A DNA stretch of 41,446 bases. It comes from Solirhodobacter olei. Its GTDB lineage: Bacteria; Pseudomonadota; Alphaproteobacteria; Rhodobacterales; Rhodobacteraceae. The stretch's first letter is position 1. Each line of letters starts with the position of its first letter. The notes beneath the pieces are model-generated. The model was not told the DNA's origin. It searched no databases and saw nothing but the letters and a program-made list of their open reading frames with translations. Location of the stretch: positions 1 through 41,446 of the forward strand of contig NZ_RRYH01000041.1 of the NCBI RefSeq assembly GCF_004010155.1, given 5' to 3'. A program made the translations under genes and the position numbers. This document shows positions 32,002 through 40,966 of this stretch, piece by piece.

Positions 32002-32970
32002 ATGAAGCTTGCGCGACGCGAGGTGCTCGTGGGGGCGGCCGCCATGGCTGTTGCCTCCAAGTCTTTTGCTGCGACGGGAGGCCGGTTTGTTATCGGCGTC
32101 CTGCCGAAGACCGTGATCAACGACGTCTTTATGAACAACATTGCCCAGTTCGCCAAACAGGAAGGCAAGAAACTCGGCGTAGATATCGAGATCCATTCGA
32201 CCTCCGGCCACGGGGCAGTGGAGCAACAGGTCTCGATGATGGAAGACCTCATCTCGCGCAAGGTCGACGGGATCGCGCTGGCCGCATTGGATAGCAAGGG
32301 CCTAGCACCCGTGGTCGCACGCGCCGCGAAGGCGGGCATTCCCGTAGTGATGATCGACAGCGGCGTCGAGACAGATCCGAAGAACTTTGTCACGCTCATC
32401 GCGACCGACAACGTCGTGGCCGCCGGCCTCGCGGCAGACTACACAGCGTCGCTCCTGAGCTACGAGGGTAAAGTGGCACAGCTCGAGGGCGAGCCCGGCT
32501 CCGAGGCAGCGATCGACCGCCGGACTGGCTTCCACAAGGGGATCTCCAAGTACCCCAAGATGAAGATCGTCTCCTCCATCACTGGCCATTGGACAACTTC
32601 TGGCGCTGTGGATGCGACCGAGGCGATCCTGACTGGCAACCCGGACCTCAACCTGATCTTCGCCTCGTCGGACCTGATGGCTGTAGGCGCGGCCGAGGTC
32701 CTCAAGCGCCACAAGCGCGAGGATATCATCGTTGTCGGATTCGATGGCATCCGCGAAGGCACTGCCTTGGTCAAGGAACACGAATCTGCCGGTGATGTGT
32801 CTCAGAACGCCAAGGCGATGGGGGAGATGGCAGTCCAGATTCTGACCGAGATTGCAGCGGGCAAGAAGAAGCCATCGGATTTTCCGAAGAGCATCAACTC
32901 TGGGATGAAGCTTCTCAACTATTGGAACGTCGACACCTACCGGCACGACATCCTCGGCATCAAAGCCTGA
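32002..32970 (+). CDS. Sugar ABC transporter substrate-binding protein (ribose/fructose type)
   Basis: A 322-residue periplasmic binding protein (Peripla_BP_4). The signal MKLARREVLVGAAAMAV could be Sec- or Tat-like, cleaved near KSFAA. The mature part follows RbsB/FrcB order: FVIGVLPKTVINDVF, KVDGIALAALDSKGL, VMIDSGVETD, VAQLEGEPGSEAAIDRR, and NLIFASSDLMAVGA. AGGGAGGAATCG precedes the ATG. It begins an operon with ATPase, permease and two dehydrogenases; a 31-nt perfect hairpin follows its stop. The substrate is unknown; a sugar, polyol or inositol is suggested by the dehydrogenases. Confidence 0.92.
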   Translation: MKLARREVLVGAAAMAVASKSFAATGGRFVIGVLPKTVINDVFMNNIAQFAKQEGKKLGVDIEIHSTSGHGAVEQQVSMMEDLISRKVDGIALAALDSKGLAPVVARAAKAGIPVVMIDSGVETDPKNFVTLIATDNVVAAGLAADYTASLLSYEGKVAQLEGEPGSEAAIDRRTGFHKGISKYPKMKIVSSITGHWTTSGAVDATEAILTGNPDLNLIFASSDLMAVGAAEVLKRHKREDIIVVGFDGIREGTALVKEHESAGDVSQNAKAMGEMAVQILTEIAAGKKKPSDFPKSINSGMKLLNYWNVDTYRHDILGIKA

Positions 32971-32974
32971 TCCG

Positions 32975-33005
32975 CCGTGGGGCGGCCGGACCGGCCGCCC
33001 CACGG
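32975..33005 (+). promoter_or_regulatory. Perfect 15-bp intercistronic hairpin after the binding-protein gene
   Basis: CCGTGGGGCGGCCGG (32975-32989) is the exact reverse complement of CCGGCCGCCCCACGG (32991-33005) with one base between. It starts 4 bp after the stop codon. With no T-run it is probably a processing or stability element that lets the binding protein exceed the membrane components, as is common in such operons. The same design is seen after chvE. Confidence 0.7.
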
Positions 33006-33039
33006 CCAGAACACAATTCCGTTGCGGAGGGTGGCGACG

Positions 33040-33861
33040 ATGATCGCTCAAAGCGATAGCGGCACGAGAATTCTGCCGATCGTGGAAATGCGTGGAATCT
33101 CGAAATTCTTCGGTGGTGTCGCAGCCCTCGAGGACGTGGATTTCCATGTCAACAAAGGTGAGGTCGTTGCTCTTCTGGGTGACAACGGGGCCGGCAAGTC
33201 GACGCTAATCAAGATTCTTGCAGGTGCCGTGTTTCCAAGCGAGGGCAGCATTCATGTGGATGGGCAGGAGGCGGAGATCGGCTCGCCCGCCCGGGCCAAG
33301 GAACTCGGGATCGAGACGGTCTATCAGGATCTCGCGCTTTGTGACAATGTCGACGTGCCCACTAACATCTTCCTCGGACGGGAGATCCGGCGGTCCGTGG
33401 TCCGCGGGCTCGTAAGTGTCTTCGACCGCCGCCGGATGGCCGAGGAAACCAGGCGCCTGCTTACCGATCTGAAGATCAACATCACGGACATTCACGCCCC
33501 GGTGCGTGATTTCTCCGGCGGCCAGCGGCAGACGATCGCCATCGCCAAGAGCGTTTATTCCGCCGCCAAGCTCATCATCATGGACGAGCCGACCGCGGCG
33601 CTCGGCGTGGCCCAGCAGGAGCAGGTGCTGACGCTGATTGAAGGGCTCCGCAACCGCGGCGAGGCGATCGTGCTGATCAGTCACAACATGGATGACGTGA
33701 TGCGGGTGGCCGATCGCGTGGTCATCCTGAAGACCGGGCGCGTTGTCACCAACCGTCCCGTCGGCGAGGTCGACCGGGACGGGCTCATCCGGATGATCAT
33801 CTCCGGAATCGACGAAGCACTGGAGCTCACTGCGGCTGGCAGCCCGGAGGCACGGACATGA
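33040..33861 (+). CDS. Sugar ABC transporter ATPase, half-size (FrcA-like)
   Basis: A 273-residue ATPase with a single nucleotide-binding domain: Walker A GDNGAGKST (47-55), signature FSGGQRQT (158-165), Walker B LIIMDEPTAALG (178-189) and H-loop LISHNMDD (212-219). Most ribose-type ATPases have two fused domains; the short form is known from FrcA-like fructose systems, where it works as a dimer. It is therefore complete, not truncated. The ATG at 33040 has GGAGG 9 nt upstream; an earlier in-frame ATG lies within the hairpin region. The stop overlaps the permease start (ATGA). Confidence 0.92.
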   Translation: MIAQSDSGTRILPIVEMRGISKFFGGVAALEDVDFHVNKGEVVALLGDNGAGKSTLIKILAGAVFPSEGSIHVDGQEAEIGSPARAKELGIETVYQDLALCDNVDVPTNIFLGREIRRSVVRGLVSVFDRRRMAEETRRLLTDLKINITDIHAPVRDFSGGQRQTIAIAKSVYSAAKLIIMDEPTAALGVAQQEQVLTLIEGLRNRGEAIVLISHNMDDVMRVADRVVILKTGRVVTNRPVGEVDRDGLIRMIISGIDEALELTAAGSPEART

Positions 33862-34859
33862 CCGCGGGACAGGAGAACATCACCACAGTCGGTGCCGGAA
33901 GCACGTCCACGAAGGACCTCACGCTGCGTCTGCTCGACAAGCTCTCGACGGTTCTCGTCTTCATTCTGATCCTGGCGCTTCTCGAAGCCGCCCGCCCCGG
34001 CTTCATAACCTTCAGCAACGTGAGCCTGATCTTCCTGCAGGCGACGACGCGGGCGATCCTCGCCATTGGCGAGATGTTGGTGATCATCAGCGGCGGGATC
34101 GATATCTCGGTCGGCACGGTGATGTCGCTCGCCATGGTCACCATGGGGGTCTCGGTCATCGACGGCGGTATGCCCATGGAACTGGGTTTCGTGGTCGCCA
34201 TTGGCGCGGGCGCTCTGATGGGCTCGGCGAATGGCTTCCTCGTCGCCTTTGCCCGGTTGCCCTCGTTCATCGTCACCCTCGGCACCCTCGGCATCGCCCA
34301 GGGCATGGCGCTGATGATCAGCAACGGCCGTTCACTTTACGGGTTCCCGCCGGGATTCGACTTGATCGCCGGTGGCACGATCCTTGGCATCCCAGTCGCC
34401 GTGATCATCCTGGCCGTCTTTGCGGTGATCATGCTCGGCGTTTTCTACGAGACGAAAGTCGGCCGCTACGCCTTTACCATGGGCGGCAATGAGGAGGCGA
34501 CGCGACGCGCCGGGATCAACCTGCGCGCCTACAAAGTTGCCATCTTTGCCATCTCGGGGGCCACGGCGGGGCTCGCCTCGATCATCCTCGCCTCGCGGAT
34601 CGACTCTGCCCATCCCGGCATCGGCTTCGGCTACGAACTCGACGCGATCGCCGCGGTGGTGATCGGGGGCGGCAGCCTGATGGGCGGGCGCGGCACCGTC
34701 TGGGGCGCGATCATCGGCGCGCTGATCATGGCGGAGATCCGGTTCGGGCTGAACGTGCTCGGCATGTCGCCATTCATCCAGCAGATCGTCGTCGGCGTGA
34801 TCCTGATTGCAGCGGTCTATATCGACACCCTGCGCACCCGTGCCCGCATCAAGCATTGA
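33858..34859 (+). CDS. Sugar ABC transporter permease (RbsC/FrcC-like)
   Basis: A 333-residue permease of the BPD_transp_2 family with about nine to ten hydrophobic segments. Signature elements are GGIDISVGTVMSLA in the first half, LPSFIVTLGTLGIAQG, and the cytosolic TKVGRYAFTMGGNEEATR coupling loop. It transports the sugar delivered by the upstream binding protein. It overlaps the ATPase gene by four bases and is followed 7 bp later by the first dehydrogenase. Confidence 0.93.
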   Translation: MTAGQENITTVGAGSTSTKDLTLRLLDKLSTVLVFILILALLEAARPGFITFSNVSLIFLQATTRAILAIGEMLVIISGGIDISVGTVMSLAMVTMGVSVIDGGMPMELGFVVAIGAGALMGSANGFLVAFARLPSFIVTLGTLGIAQGMALMISNGRSLYGFPPGFDLIAGGTILGIPVAVIILAVFAVIMLGVFYETKVGRYAFTMGGNEEATRRAGINLRAYKVAIFAISGATAGLASIILASRIDSAHPGIGFGYELDAIAAVVIGGGSLMGGRGTVWGAIIGALIMAEIRFGLNVLGMSPFIQQIVVGVILIAAVYIDTLRTRARIKH

Positions 34860-34866
34860 GTGTCCC

Positions 34867-36114
34867 ATGAGTTCCACCGCCTATGTTTCCGCCAACCGCT
34901 TCCCGGCTCCCAAGGCGCGGCTGCGCCTCGGCCTTGTCGGCGGCGGGGGCGGTGGGTTCATTGGACCCGTCCATGCGCTCGCCGCAAGAATGGACAATCG
35001 CTACCAACTGGTTGCCGGAGCACTCTCATCAAACCCGGAAACTGCCCGGCGCGCTGGCGCGGCTTTCTTCCTTGACCCTAAGCGGACCTACATTGACTAT
35101 CGAGAGATGGCGGAGCGGGAGGCGCGGCGGGCCGACGGGATTGAAGTCGTGGCCATCGCCACACCCAACCACACCCACCACGCGATTGCCCGCGCCTTTG
35201 TCGCGGCCGGCATCCACGTCATCTGCGACAAGCCCCTGACGGCGACGCTTGAAGACGCATTGGACCTGCAACGCGCCGTCGAACTCGGCAACGCGGCTTT
35301 CTACGTCACCCATGCCTTCGCCGCCTATCCAATGATCCGCCAGGCGCGAGAGATGGTGCGACAGGGACTGCTGGGAGATATCCGGCTCGTACACGTTGAG
35401 TTCATGATGGACTGGCTGACTGAGCCCATCGACCAAGAAGGTGATCGCCACGCGGCTTGGCGGACCGATCCCGGCCGCTCAGGCAAGGGCGGCGCAATCT
35501 CGGACATCGGCACTCATGCCTTCCACCTCGCCCGCTTTGTCACCGGACTCGAGGTGAAAGGCCTCTCGGCGCAGTTGCGCAGCTTCATCCCGGGGCGAGC
35601 ACTGGACGACAACGCTCATGTGCTGCTGCGTTTCACGAACGGCGCCGAGGGGACACTGATGGTTTCGCAGGTGGCGCCCGGCAACGAGTGCGGTCTGCGG
35701 CTGCGCGTGTATGGCGAGAAGGCAGGGCTGGAATGGGCGCAGGAGGATAGCGACCACCTCCGCTTCGCCCCTTTCGGTCGTGCCATCCGAACTCTGGCGC
35801 GGGGAGAACCGGGGCTCTTTGCCGGCACTGAACGAATGTCGCGCGTGCCGCGTGGCCATCCGGAAGGTTATCTGGAAGCATTTGCGAACCTTTATTCGGA
35901 AATCGCGGTCGATATTTCTGCGCGCGCTACCGGGCTCCCATCCGAAGTTCCATGCCTTGCCGCCGATATCTACGATGGTGTCCTGGGCATTTCCTTTGTC
36001 GAGGCCTGTGTTCAATCGAGCCGGAATGGTGGCCGCTGGATCGACCCCGGCGGACCAAGGAATGCACTGACGGCGAACATGCCGCCTACGGTCGAAGCGG
36101 GGGTACCGAGTTGA
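34867..36114 (+). CDS. Gfo/Idh/MocA family oxidoreductase (first of two)
   Basis: A 415-residue NAD(P)-dependent dehydrogenase. The N-terminal Rossmann domain has LGLVGGGGGGFIGPVHA and AIATPNHTHHAIARAF. The catalytic lysine motif is CDKPLT, where most relatives have CEKP. A C-terminal substrate domain carries the conserved GGAISDIGTHAFHLA. The length and the GGGGGGFIG loop match the long subgroup of the family that often occurs in sugar or inositol operons. It begins 7 bp after the permease and its stop overlaps the next start. The substrate is probably the sugar or polyol imported by the adjacent transporter, which is inferred. Confidence 0.88.
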   Translation: MSSTAYVSANRFPAPKARLRLGLVGGGGGGFIGPVHALAARMDNRYQLVAGALSSNPETARRAGAAFFLDPKRTYIDYREMAEREARRADGIEVVAIATPNHTHHAIARAFVAAGIHVICDKPLTATLEDALDLQRAVELGNAAFYVTHAFAAYPMIRQAREMVRQGLLGDIRLVHVEFMMDWLTEPIDQEGDRHAAWRTDPGRSGKGGAISDIGTHAFHLARFVTGLEVKGLSAQLRSFIPGRALDDNAHVLLRFTNGAEGTLMVSQVAPGNECGLRLRVYGEKAGLEWAQEDSDHLRFAPFGRAIRTLARGEPGLFAGTERMSRVPRGHPEGYLEAFANLYSEIAVDISARATGLPSEVPCLAADIYDGVLGISFVEACVQSSRNGGRWIDPGGPRNALTANMPPTVEAGVPS

Positions 36115-37106
36115 CAATCCGGGTAGGGATCATCGGGGCCGGAACGATGGGGCGCGCGCATGCCATCGCGATCGATCGTGAAATCAAGGGTGCGGCACTC
36201 GCGGCTGTCAGCGAGCCGGAAGAGCGGAACGTCGCGGCGCTTCGGGCTGCGATCGGGCCGGTCGCGATCTTCGCCGATCCGGAAGACCTCATCACATCGC
36301 CGGATGTCGATGCGGTCATCATCGCGAGCCCGGACCACACCCACGCCGGATATACGGCGGCCTGCATCCGGCGGGGCAAGCCGGTCCTGTGCGAGAAGCC
36401 GCTCGCCGACACATCCGCCGCCTGCCGTCAGATCGCGTCCCATGCCGCGTCACCCGAAGCGCCGCCGGTTCTCGTCGGCTTCATGCGGCGTTTTGATCCT
36501 GCCTATCGCAGCCTGAAGATGGAACTGGCACGCGACGAGGTCGGGCCCCTCCGCCTCATCCGTTGCGTCCACCGGAACCGGGTCGCTCCCGCCTTCTTCA
36601 CTGGAGCGATGGGCATTTCCAATGCTATGGTGCATGAGTTCGACATCCTGCGCTGGCTGACAGGAGCAGAGCCCGTCCGCGTGCTGGTATCGGCCCCGCC
36701 CGCGAATGCGCAGGAGCGCGATCCGCTGTTGGCCCTCGTGGAACTTTCGAACGGCGCTCTGGCGGACATCGAAGTGTCGATGAACGCAGGCTACGGATAC
36801 GACATTCGGACCCAGGTGCTTGGACGCGAGGGCATGATCGAGATGGCCGCGCCGTCCTTTGCCCAGGTCGGCGTGAACGGCCGGATGGTCGAGGTACCGT
36901 GCGCCGATTTCGTCGAACGCTTTGCGGATGCCTATCGCGTCATGCTCTCGTGCTGGGTGCAGGGCATCGGCAACGGCATACCCACAGCGGAAGGTGCCTC
37001 TGCCGTCGACGGGCTTCGCGCCATGCAGGCGGCCGAAGCCGCGATCGCCTCGCTGCGGTCGGGCGGCTGGTCACCCGTCCCGCCCGTCGGGCGCGATCCG
37101 TGGTGA
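36111..37106 (+). CDS. Gfo/Idh/MocA family oxidoreductase, inositol 2-dehydrogenase-like (second)
   Basis: A 331-residue dehydrogenase. VGIIGAGTMGRAHA is the dinucleotide loop, ASPDHTHAGYTAACI follows, and CEKPLADT holds the catalytic lysine. GFMRRFDPAYRSLK is the pattern typical of inositol 2-dehydrogenases (IolG), and NAMVHEFDILRWLTG carries the catalytic histidine. The start is a TTG at 36111 within a TTGA overlap with the preceding stop; no ATG lies in a suitable place. It ends the LacI-controlled operon. The IolG-like activity is a suggestion from sequence pattern; other sugar substrates fit as well. Confidence 0.85.
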   Translation: MTIRVGIIGAGTMGRAHAIAIDREIKGAALAAVSEPEERNVAALRAAIGPVAIFADPEDLITSPDVDAVIIASPDHTHAGYTAACIRRGKPVLCEKPLADTSAACRQIASHAASPEAPPVLVGFMRRFDPAYRSLKMELARDEVGPLRLIRCVHRNRVAPAFFTGAMGISNAMVHEFDILRWLTGAEPVRVLVSAPPANAQERDPLLALVELSNGALADIEVSMNAGYGYDIRTQVLGREGMIEMAAPSFAQVGVNGRMVEVPCADFVERFADAYRVMLSCWVQGIGNGIPTAEGASAVDGLRAMQAAEAAIASLRSGGWSPVPPVGRDPW

Positions 37107-37247
37107 AGCAATGCATCGGCATGGCGTTTGACCGCCGATGCCGTCGGGACTCGGCCCCTCGACACCGGGTCCCGGCGACCGGGTGGCCTCGGCGTCTCTT
37201 CTCCCGCCGGGGCCATTCTCTTCTGCCAGAGACTTCTACCCCGACGA

Positions 37248-37703
37248 TCACCCCTTAACCTGTATCGACTCCAAGTAGTCGACCAGCGCGTCGATACGGC
37301 TGTTCGCAAGCTGCCCGGCGTCCACGCCATGAGGAACCTCATGAGCTTTCTGCAAAGCCTCGGCGAGATAGCGGTAGCCCCAGACCGGCATGGCGCGGTC
37401 TCCGTGAGGATTGATCATGGACTGACCGTCGATGTAGTCCCGGATCTGCTGCCTCGGGAACGTGCCCCCACTTCTCTGCGCGAGAACCGTCAGGTTCGTC
37501 GGCTGTGTCTTGAGTGCTGGAGCGACGGGGCCGCCCCCTTTGGCGTCGCTGCCGTGGCAGGTAGCACAGGACTGCATGTATTCGATCTGGCCGAGCGCGA
37601 TGCTCGTAGAGTCGGCCGCAGCGGTCGGAAGTGGCGCGAAAAGAAGGACAAGCACGGCAGAGGTAGCAGCGGCGCCCTTCAGCCTAATACTTTGGATGAA
37701 CAT
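37248..37703 (-). CDS. Periplasmic mono-haem c-type cytochrome
   Basis: A 151-residue cytochrome c. A Sec signal (AAATSAVLVLLFAPLP, cleaved near AAA-D) precedes one haem motif CATCH at 46-50; M105 in RAMPVWGY is the likely sixth ligand. The C-terminal helix (IDALVDYLESIQ) is typical of class I cytochromes. The ATG at 37703 has AGGAGG 6 nt upstream, better than the ATG at 37739. It is not in an evident operon: the flanking genes are a distant phosphoesterase and a convergent dehydrogenase. The redox partner is unknown; a role in aerobic or denitrifying electron flow is possible. Confidence 0.88.
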   Translation of the reverse strand: MFIQSIRLKGAAATSAVLVLLFAPLPTAAADSTSIALGQIEYMQSCATCHGSDAKGGGPVAPALKTQPTNLTVLAQRSGGTFPRQQIRDYIDGQSMINPHGDRAMPVWGYRYLAEALQKAHEVPHGVDAGQLANSRIDALVDYLESIQVKG

Positions 37704-37953
37704 CTTGAACCTCCTGCGATGTGAAAGAGTTCGTCGCAAGGCCTACTGTCTAAGAGTGTCATATCTTCTCATTGATGGCTGTCATCCGGTGTTCGGCTGC
37801 CCTGTATCGCGAGGCGGCTGGTCACGCGAAGAGCACCCACCGTCGGCCCAGCAATATAGAGAGAGTTCAAACGAGTTGGCACGGCGAGATCATCCAGTCT
37901 GCGCATCGTGTAAGCGTGTTGTCGGGGCCGGCAGCGCCACGCCTCACATAATT

Positions 37954-39378
37954 CTACAAATTGGAGATGCCTTCGCCCTGCAAGAATCGAGTGAGCCCTT
38001 TCTTGGCCCTGTCGAGCGTGGCGCCGACGGTCGAGCCTGCTTTCTCTGCGTCGTCCTCAAGCTGCTCCGCTCCGTCAGCATCAAGGTGCCCTAACACGTT
38101 TGCCGAACCGGAGGGGAGGTGGTCGGCAAACTGCGAGAGTGCCATCTGCATGTGATTGGCATTCTGCTGATGAACCGCTTTGACCTCCTCAGCCCGGGGA
38201 GCCGTACCAGGGACGGTTAGATTAGCCGGGCCGACATTCGACGGCTCTTGCAGCGAAAGGGCATGTAGGAGATCCGGTGCAACGGCATCCCGCTTGGTCA
38301 GAGGCTCCGTGATCCCGAACAGCTTTCTCACCGTTGCGATGATCGACGTGTGGTCGAACGGATACGTTGATCCTTCGGGGGGACGCACAACGCTACCAGC
38401 GGGGATCCATGGGGAGATCAAGACCGCCGGCACCCGCACTCCATAGCGGTCGAACTTGAAGCCGTCGGACGCCAGATCATCCGGTGGAACTGCGTCAGGC
38501 GGCGGGACGTGATCGTACAGGCCGCCGTGCTCGTCGTAGGTGATGATGAACAAGGTCCGGGTCCACGCCGCACCATTTCTGATCGCGTCGTAACAGCGCG
38601 CAATCAACCGTTCGCCGTAAGTGATGTCATGCGGTGGATGCTGATCGTTCGGCATCCGGCTCAGAAGTGGGTCGGAGAAGTATCGGGGTTCGATGAAGCT
38701 GTAACTGGGAAGCCGTCCCGCCATCGCGTCGGCCATGAAATGCTCTTCGAACGAATAGAGGTGATCGGGCAGGTCCGCCCAGATTCTCGAGAGTGTCGCC
38801 ACCTGGGGCATGTCGTGGAAGTACACCCGCCAACTCCGGTTGGCAGCCGACAGCCGATTGTAGATCGTCTCCATCAGGTAGGGGACATGCAGGGGCATGT
38901 TGTTCACGTAGCCGCTTGCCGTTCCGGTGTGGACGAAGAACCTGTTTGGCCAGGTCTGATTAGGCGCCGAGGCGAACCAATCGTCGGACACACCAAAGGA
39001 CTGCGCGAGCGTGCTCAGGACCGGAACCTGATCCGGCGAGTAGCCATGCATGATGTCCTTCGCGGTGGCATTTGGGATGCTTGCGTAGTTTGTGGCGAAT
39101 CCCTCCATGGTGGCCGGTGATGGTGGCGCGTTTCCCGCGCCGAAAATCTGGGCCGTGATGTCGTCGAATGACTCTCCCGGGTCCGGGTCGGGGATCGTGA
39201 AAGAAGGCTCTTGGATTCCGCCGCTGGTCCACACGCGGATCTTCTTGCCATTCACGACATTGGTCTCGTTCCCCTTTAGACCCGCAAAATCCGAGCGGTC
39301 GGGATAAAGCCGTCCGAGCATGCTGTCGAAGGATCGGTTCTCGAGCATCAGCACAACGACATGGTCAATCTCGGCCAT
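37954..39378 (-). CDS. Phosphoesterase family protein (PF04185, phospholipase C / acid phosphatase-like)
   Basis: A 474-residue enzyme of the bacterial phospholipase C/AcpA superfamily. The N-terminus starts straight at HVVVLMLENRSFDSMLG, the metal-binding motif with ENRSFD. Later metal or phosphate residues lie in ITYDEHGGLYDHVPPP and PFDHTSIIATVRKLFG. These enzymes hydrolyse phosphomonoesters or phospholipid head groups. No signal peptide is present, unlike most exported relatives. The last 60 residues form an acidic, helical tail (GAEQLEDDAEKAG) not typical of the core. A GGAGGTG site precedes the ATG. The substrate cannot be told from sequence. Confidence 0.85.
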   Translation of the reverse strand: MAEIDHVVVLMLENRSFDSMLGRLYPDRSDFAGLKGNETNVVNGKKIRVWTSGGIQEPSFTIPDPDPGESFDDITAQIFGAGNAPPSPATMEGFATNYASIPNATAKDIMHGYSPDQVPVLSTLAQSFGVSDDWFASAPNQTWPNRFFVHTGTASGYVNNMPLHVPYLMETIYNRLSAANRSWRVYFHDMPQVATLSRIWADLPDHLYSFEEHFMADAMAGRLPSYSFIEPRYFSDPLLSRMPNDQHPPHDITYGERLIARCYDAIRNGAAWTRTLFIITYDEHGGLYDHVPPPDAVPPDDLASDGFKFDRYGVRVPAVLISPWIPAGSVVRPPEGSTYPFDHTSIIATVRKLFGITEPLTKRDAVAPDLLHALSLQEPSNVGPANLTVPGTAPRAEEVKAVHQQNANHMQMALSQFADHLPSGSANVLGHLDADGAEQLEDDAEKAGSTVGATLDRAKKGLTRFLQGEGISNL

Positions 39379-39570
39379 CGTTACACCTCCGGTTCACGAA
39401 GCCAGGATGGGTCGATCGCCTGATCCAGAGCAATCCGGTACGGCCAATCGAGTCCCGACAGGACCTTACTGTAGGTCATGCGGCAATTCCTACCGGTCGG
39501 AAACTGCATGACCTTTGGGGCGTCTCCGAGCACCTACAACCGTCGCCAATGCCGCGCCTGCGTCTTGGGG

Positions 39571-39618
39571 AAGAAAGGGCGGGATGCGGGCATTCGCTGC
39601 GGCAGGGACGAATGGCCG
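39571..39618 (+). repeat. Degenerate interspersed repeat, copy 2
   Basis: Second copy of the repeat at 29845-29891, with the identical 25-bp core at 39594-39618 and a similar GAAAGGGCGGGATGCGG left part. It lies in the 260-bp gap between the phosphoesterase and the membrane-protein gene, almost 10 kb from copy 1 and in the same orientation. Confidence 0.55.
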
Positions 39619-39637
39619 GTTCGTGCCTGGGTCGCTA

Positions 39638-40168
39638 TCAGAAACGTCCCATTACTCGGTATCCGATTTTGGATGAGACCCACAGCGCAAGCGATACGAT
39701 AGCGCCGCCAGCCAGAGCAGCGCCGCCGCTTTGGATCAGCAAGAAAGGAACGGTCAGCATCCATAAGGCGAGCGTCATGGAGACGGCCTCTGCCAGGCCG
39801 CCGGGGCCTTGATACATGAGCATATTGAAGAGCGAGTATCCATCGAACGCAGCCATCGCCAGGAAGGCGCCGATCAAGGCAGTGAGCCAGAAGGAAAAGC
39901 GTTGGGGCCGTCTTTGGATCGTCCGCGCGAGAAGCCACCGAGTAATCAAGGCCAGGACAAGGAAGGGAATTTCGAACCAAACAGAAAGTGGGAGAATGAG
40001 GGCAAGGCCGTCCGGGAGAGTGACCACAGAGACGTTCTGAGCCCTGAGCGTCTCGCGCGCCACCACGCCCATTAAAGCGGGAAGAGCCAAGCCGCTTATC
40101 CAGATTGCATGGATAAGCACACGAGCCGAGCTACGGCCTTTGAGATCGGCTTGGTCATCCGGCTCCAT
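39638..40168 (-). CDS. Hypothetical integral membrane protein
   Basis: A 176-residue protein with four or five hydrophobic segments: VLIHAIWISGLALPALMGVV, FEIPFLVLALITRWLLA, FWLTALIGAFLAMAAF and a C-terminal pair around GGAALAGGAIVSLALWV. The start at 40168 (MEPDDQADLK) is chosen because GGAGGGGCAG lies directly upstream. It overlaps the end of the DUF805 gene by 14 bp, so the two are co-transcribed and may act together. No domain family was recognised. Confidence 0.7.
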   Translation of the reverse strand: MEPDDQADLKGRSSARVLIHAIWISGLALPALMGVVARETLRAQNVSVVTLPDGLALILPLSVWFEIPFLVLALITRWLLARTIQRRPQRFSFWLTALIGAFLAMAAFDGYSLFNMLMYQGPGGLAEAVSMTLALWMLTVPFLLIQSGGAALAGGAIVSLALWVSSKIGYRVMGRF

Positions 40169-40688
40169 CTGCCCCTCCCTCATCCAGAGACGATGGGGGA
40201 TCGGACGCGCTCGCAGCACCTTTACTGGGCCGAGCAAGAAAGTAGGCCAGGACGGCCCAGGTCGGCAGTGTCATCCAGGTCAGAACCCAAAGCAGCACTG
40301 CCAGGACCTGGGCAATCGCGAACTGCACCTCGGACGCTGGCTTCGCATCGCCTCCAAAGAACCACATCGCTATGAAAGTGGCAGGCCACGCCAGAGTCAT
40401 TACGGACGGCAACAGGATTGGCCATCCGGGCCAGCCGATATCATGCAAGCGACGATAACCGGCCGATAGCCATGGGACCAAAAGTGCAAAGCCCAAGAGC
40501 AGTCGAGCGGCTCGCCCAGAAAGTGGATCGTCAAAAAGTGCGAGACCCAGAAACCCGAGGGCGGGCGCGGCAACGACATAGGCGAGAGTGACTGCCAAAG
40601 TGAACCACCAGAACTCCGACCGCGAGGCGCGCCCGGAGAAGTTTGCATATTGATGCAGGCAGGTTGCAATGGCCCTCTCGAAAGACAT
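40155..40688 (-). CDS. DUF805 family membrane protein
   Basis: A 177-residue protein of the DUF805 family, recognised by YANFSGRASRSEFWWF at about residues 14-29, then membrane segments (LAVTLAYVVAAPALGF, LLLGFALLVPWLSAG) and the conserved GYRRLHDIGWPGW. The function of DUF805 proteins is not known. The ATG at 40688 gives the usual N-terminus for the family; an ATG at 40739 would add 17 residues. It is first of a two-gene unit with the next membrane protein. The 278 bp upstream to the cupin gene show no gene. Confidence 0.82.
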   Translation of the reverse strand: MSFERAIATCLHQYANFSGRASRSEFWWFTLAVTLAYVVAAPALGFLGLALFDDPLSGRAARLLLGFALLVPWLSAGYRRLHDIGWPGWPILLPSVMTLAWPATFIAMWFFGGDAKPASEVQFAIAQVLAVLLWVLTWMTLPTWAVLAYFLARPSKGAASASDPPSSLDEGGADGAG

Positions 40689-40966
40689 GCCAATTCGCCC
40701 ATACAACTCTATTTCTTGAACTGGCAGGTCTTCGGCCATTGTGCCTTGATCGGAGTCAATCGCCCCCTGATGCGCGACCACTTCTCTAACGCGTTCGCCA
40801 ATTTTGCAGCGAGCGCGCCTCAAGGTGTCGGTGGCATAGCGCGACCGCTCCGTGCGTCTGGGACGCGAAGTGGACGTTGGCGTGAACCAAGGACCAACGC
40901 CAGCTCTGGGCCGGCCGCGCATGGGGTCGCGCGGCCGACGGTGCAGTTCGCAAAGGTCGCCGTTAC

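Noticed and set aside
33040-33861. Short sugar ABC ATPase considered as a truncated gene
   Set aside because: Walker A, signature, Walker B and H-loop are all present, the ends are normal, and single-domain ATPases are known in FrcA-like systems. It is complete.
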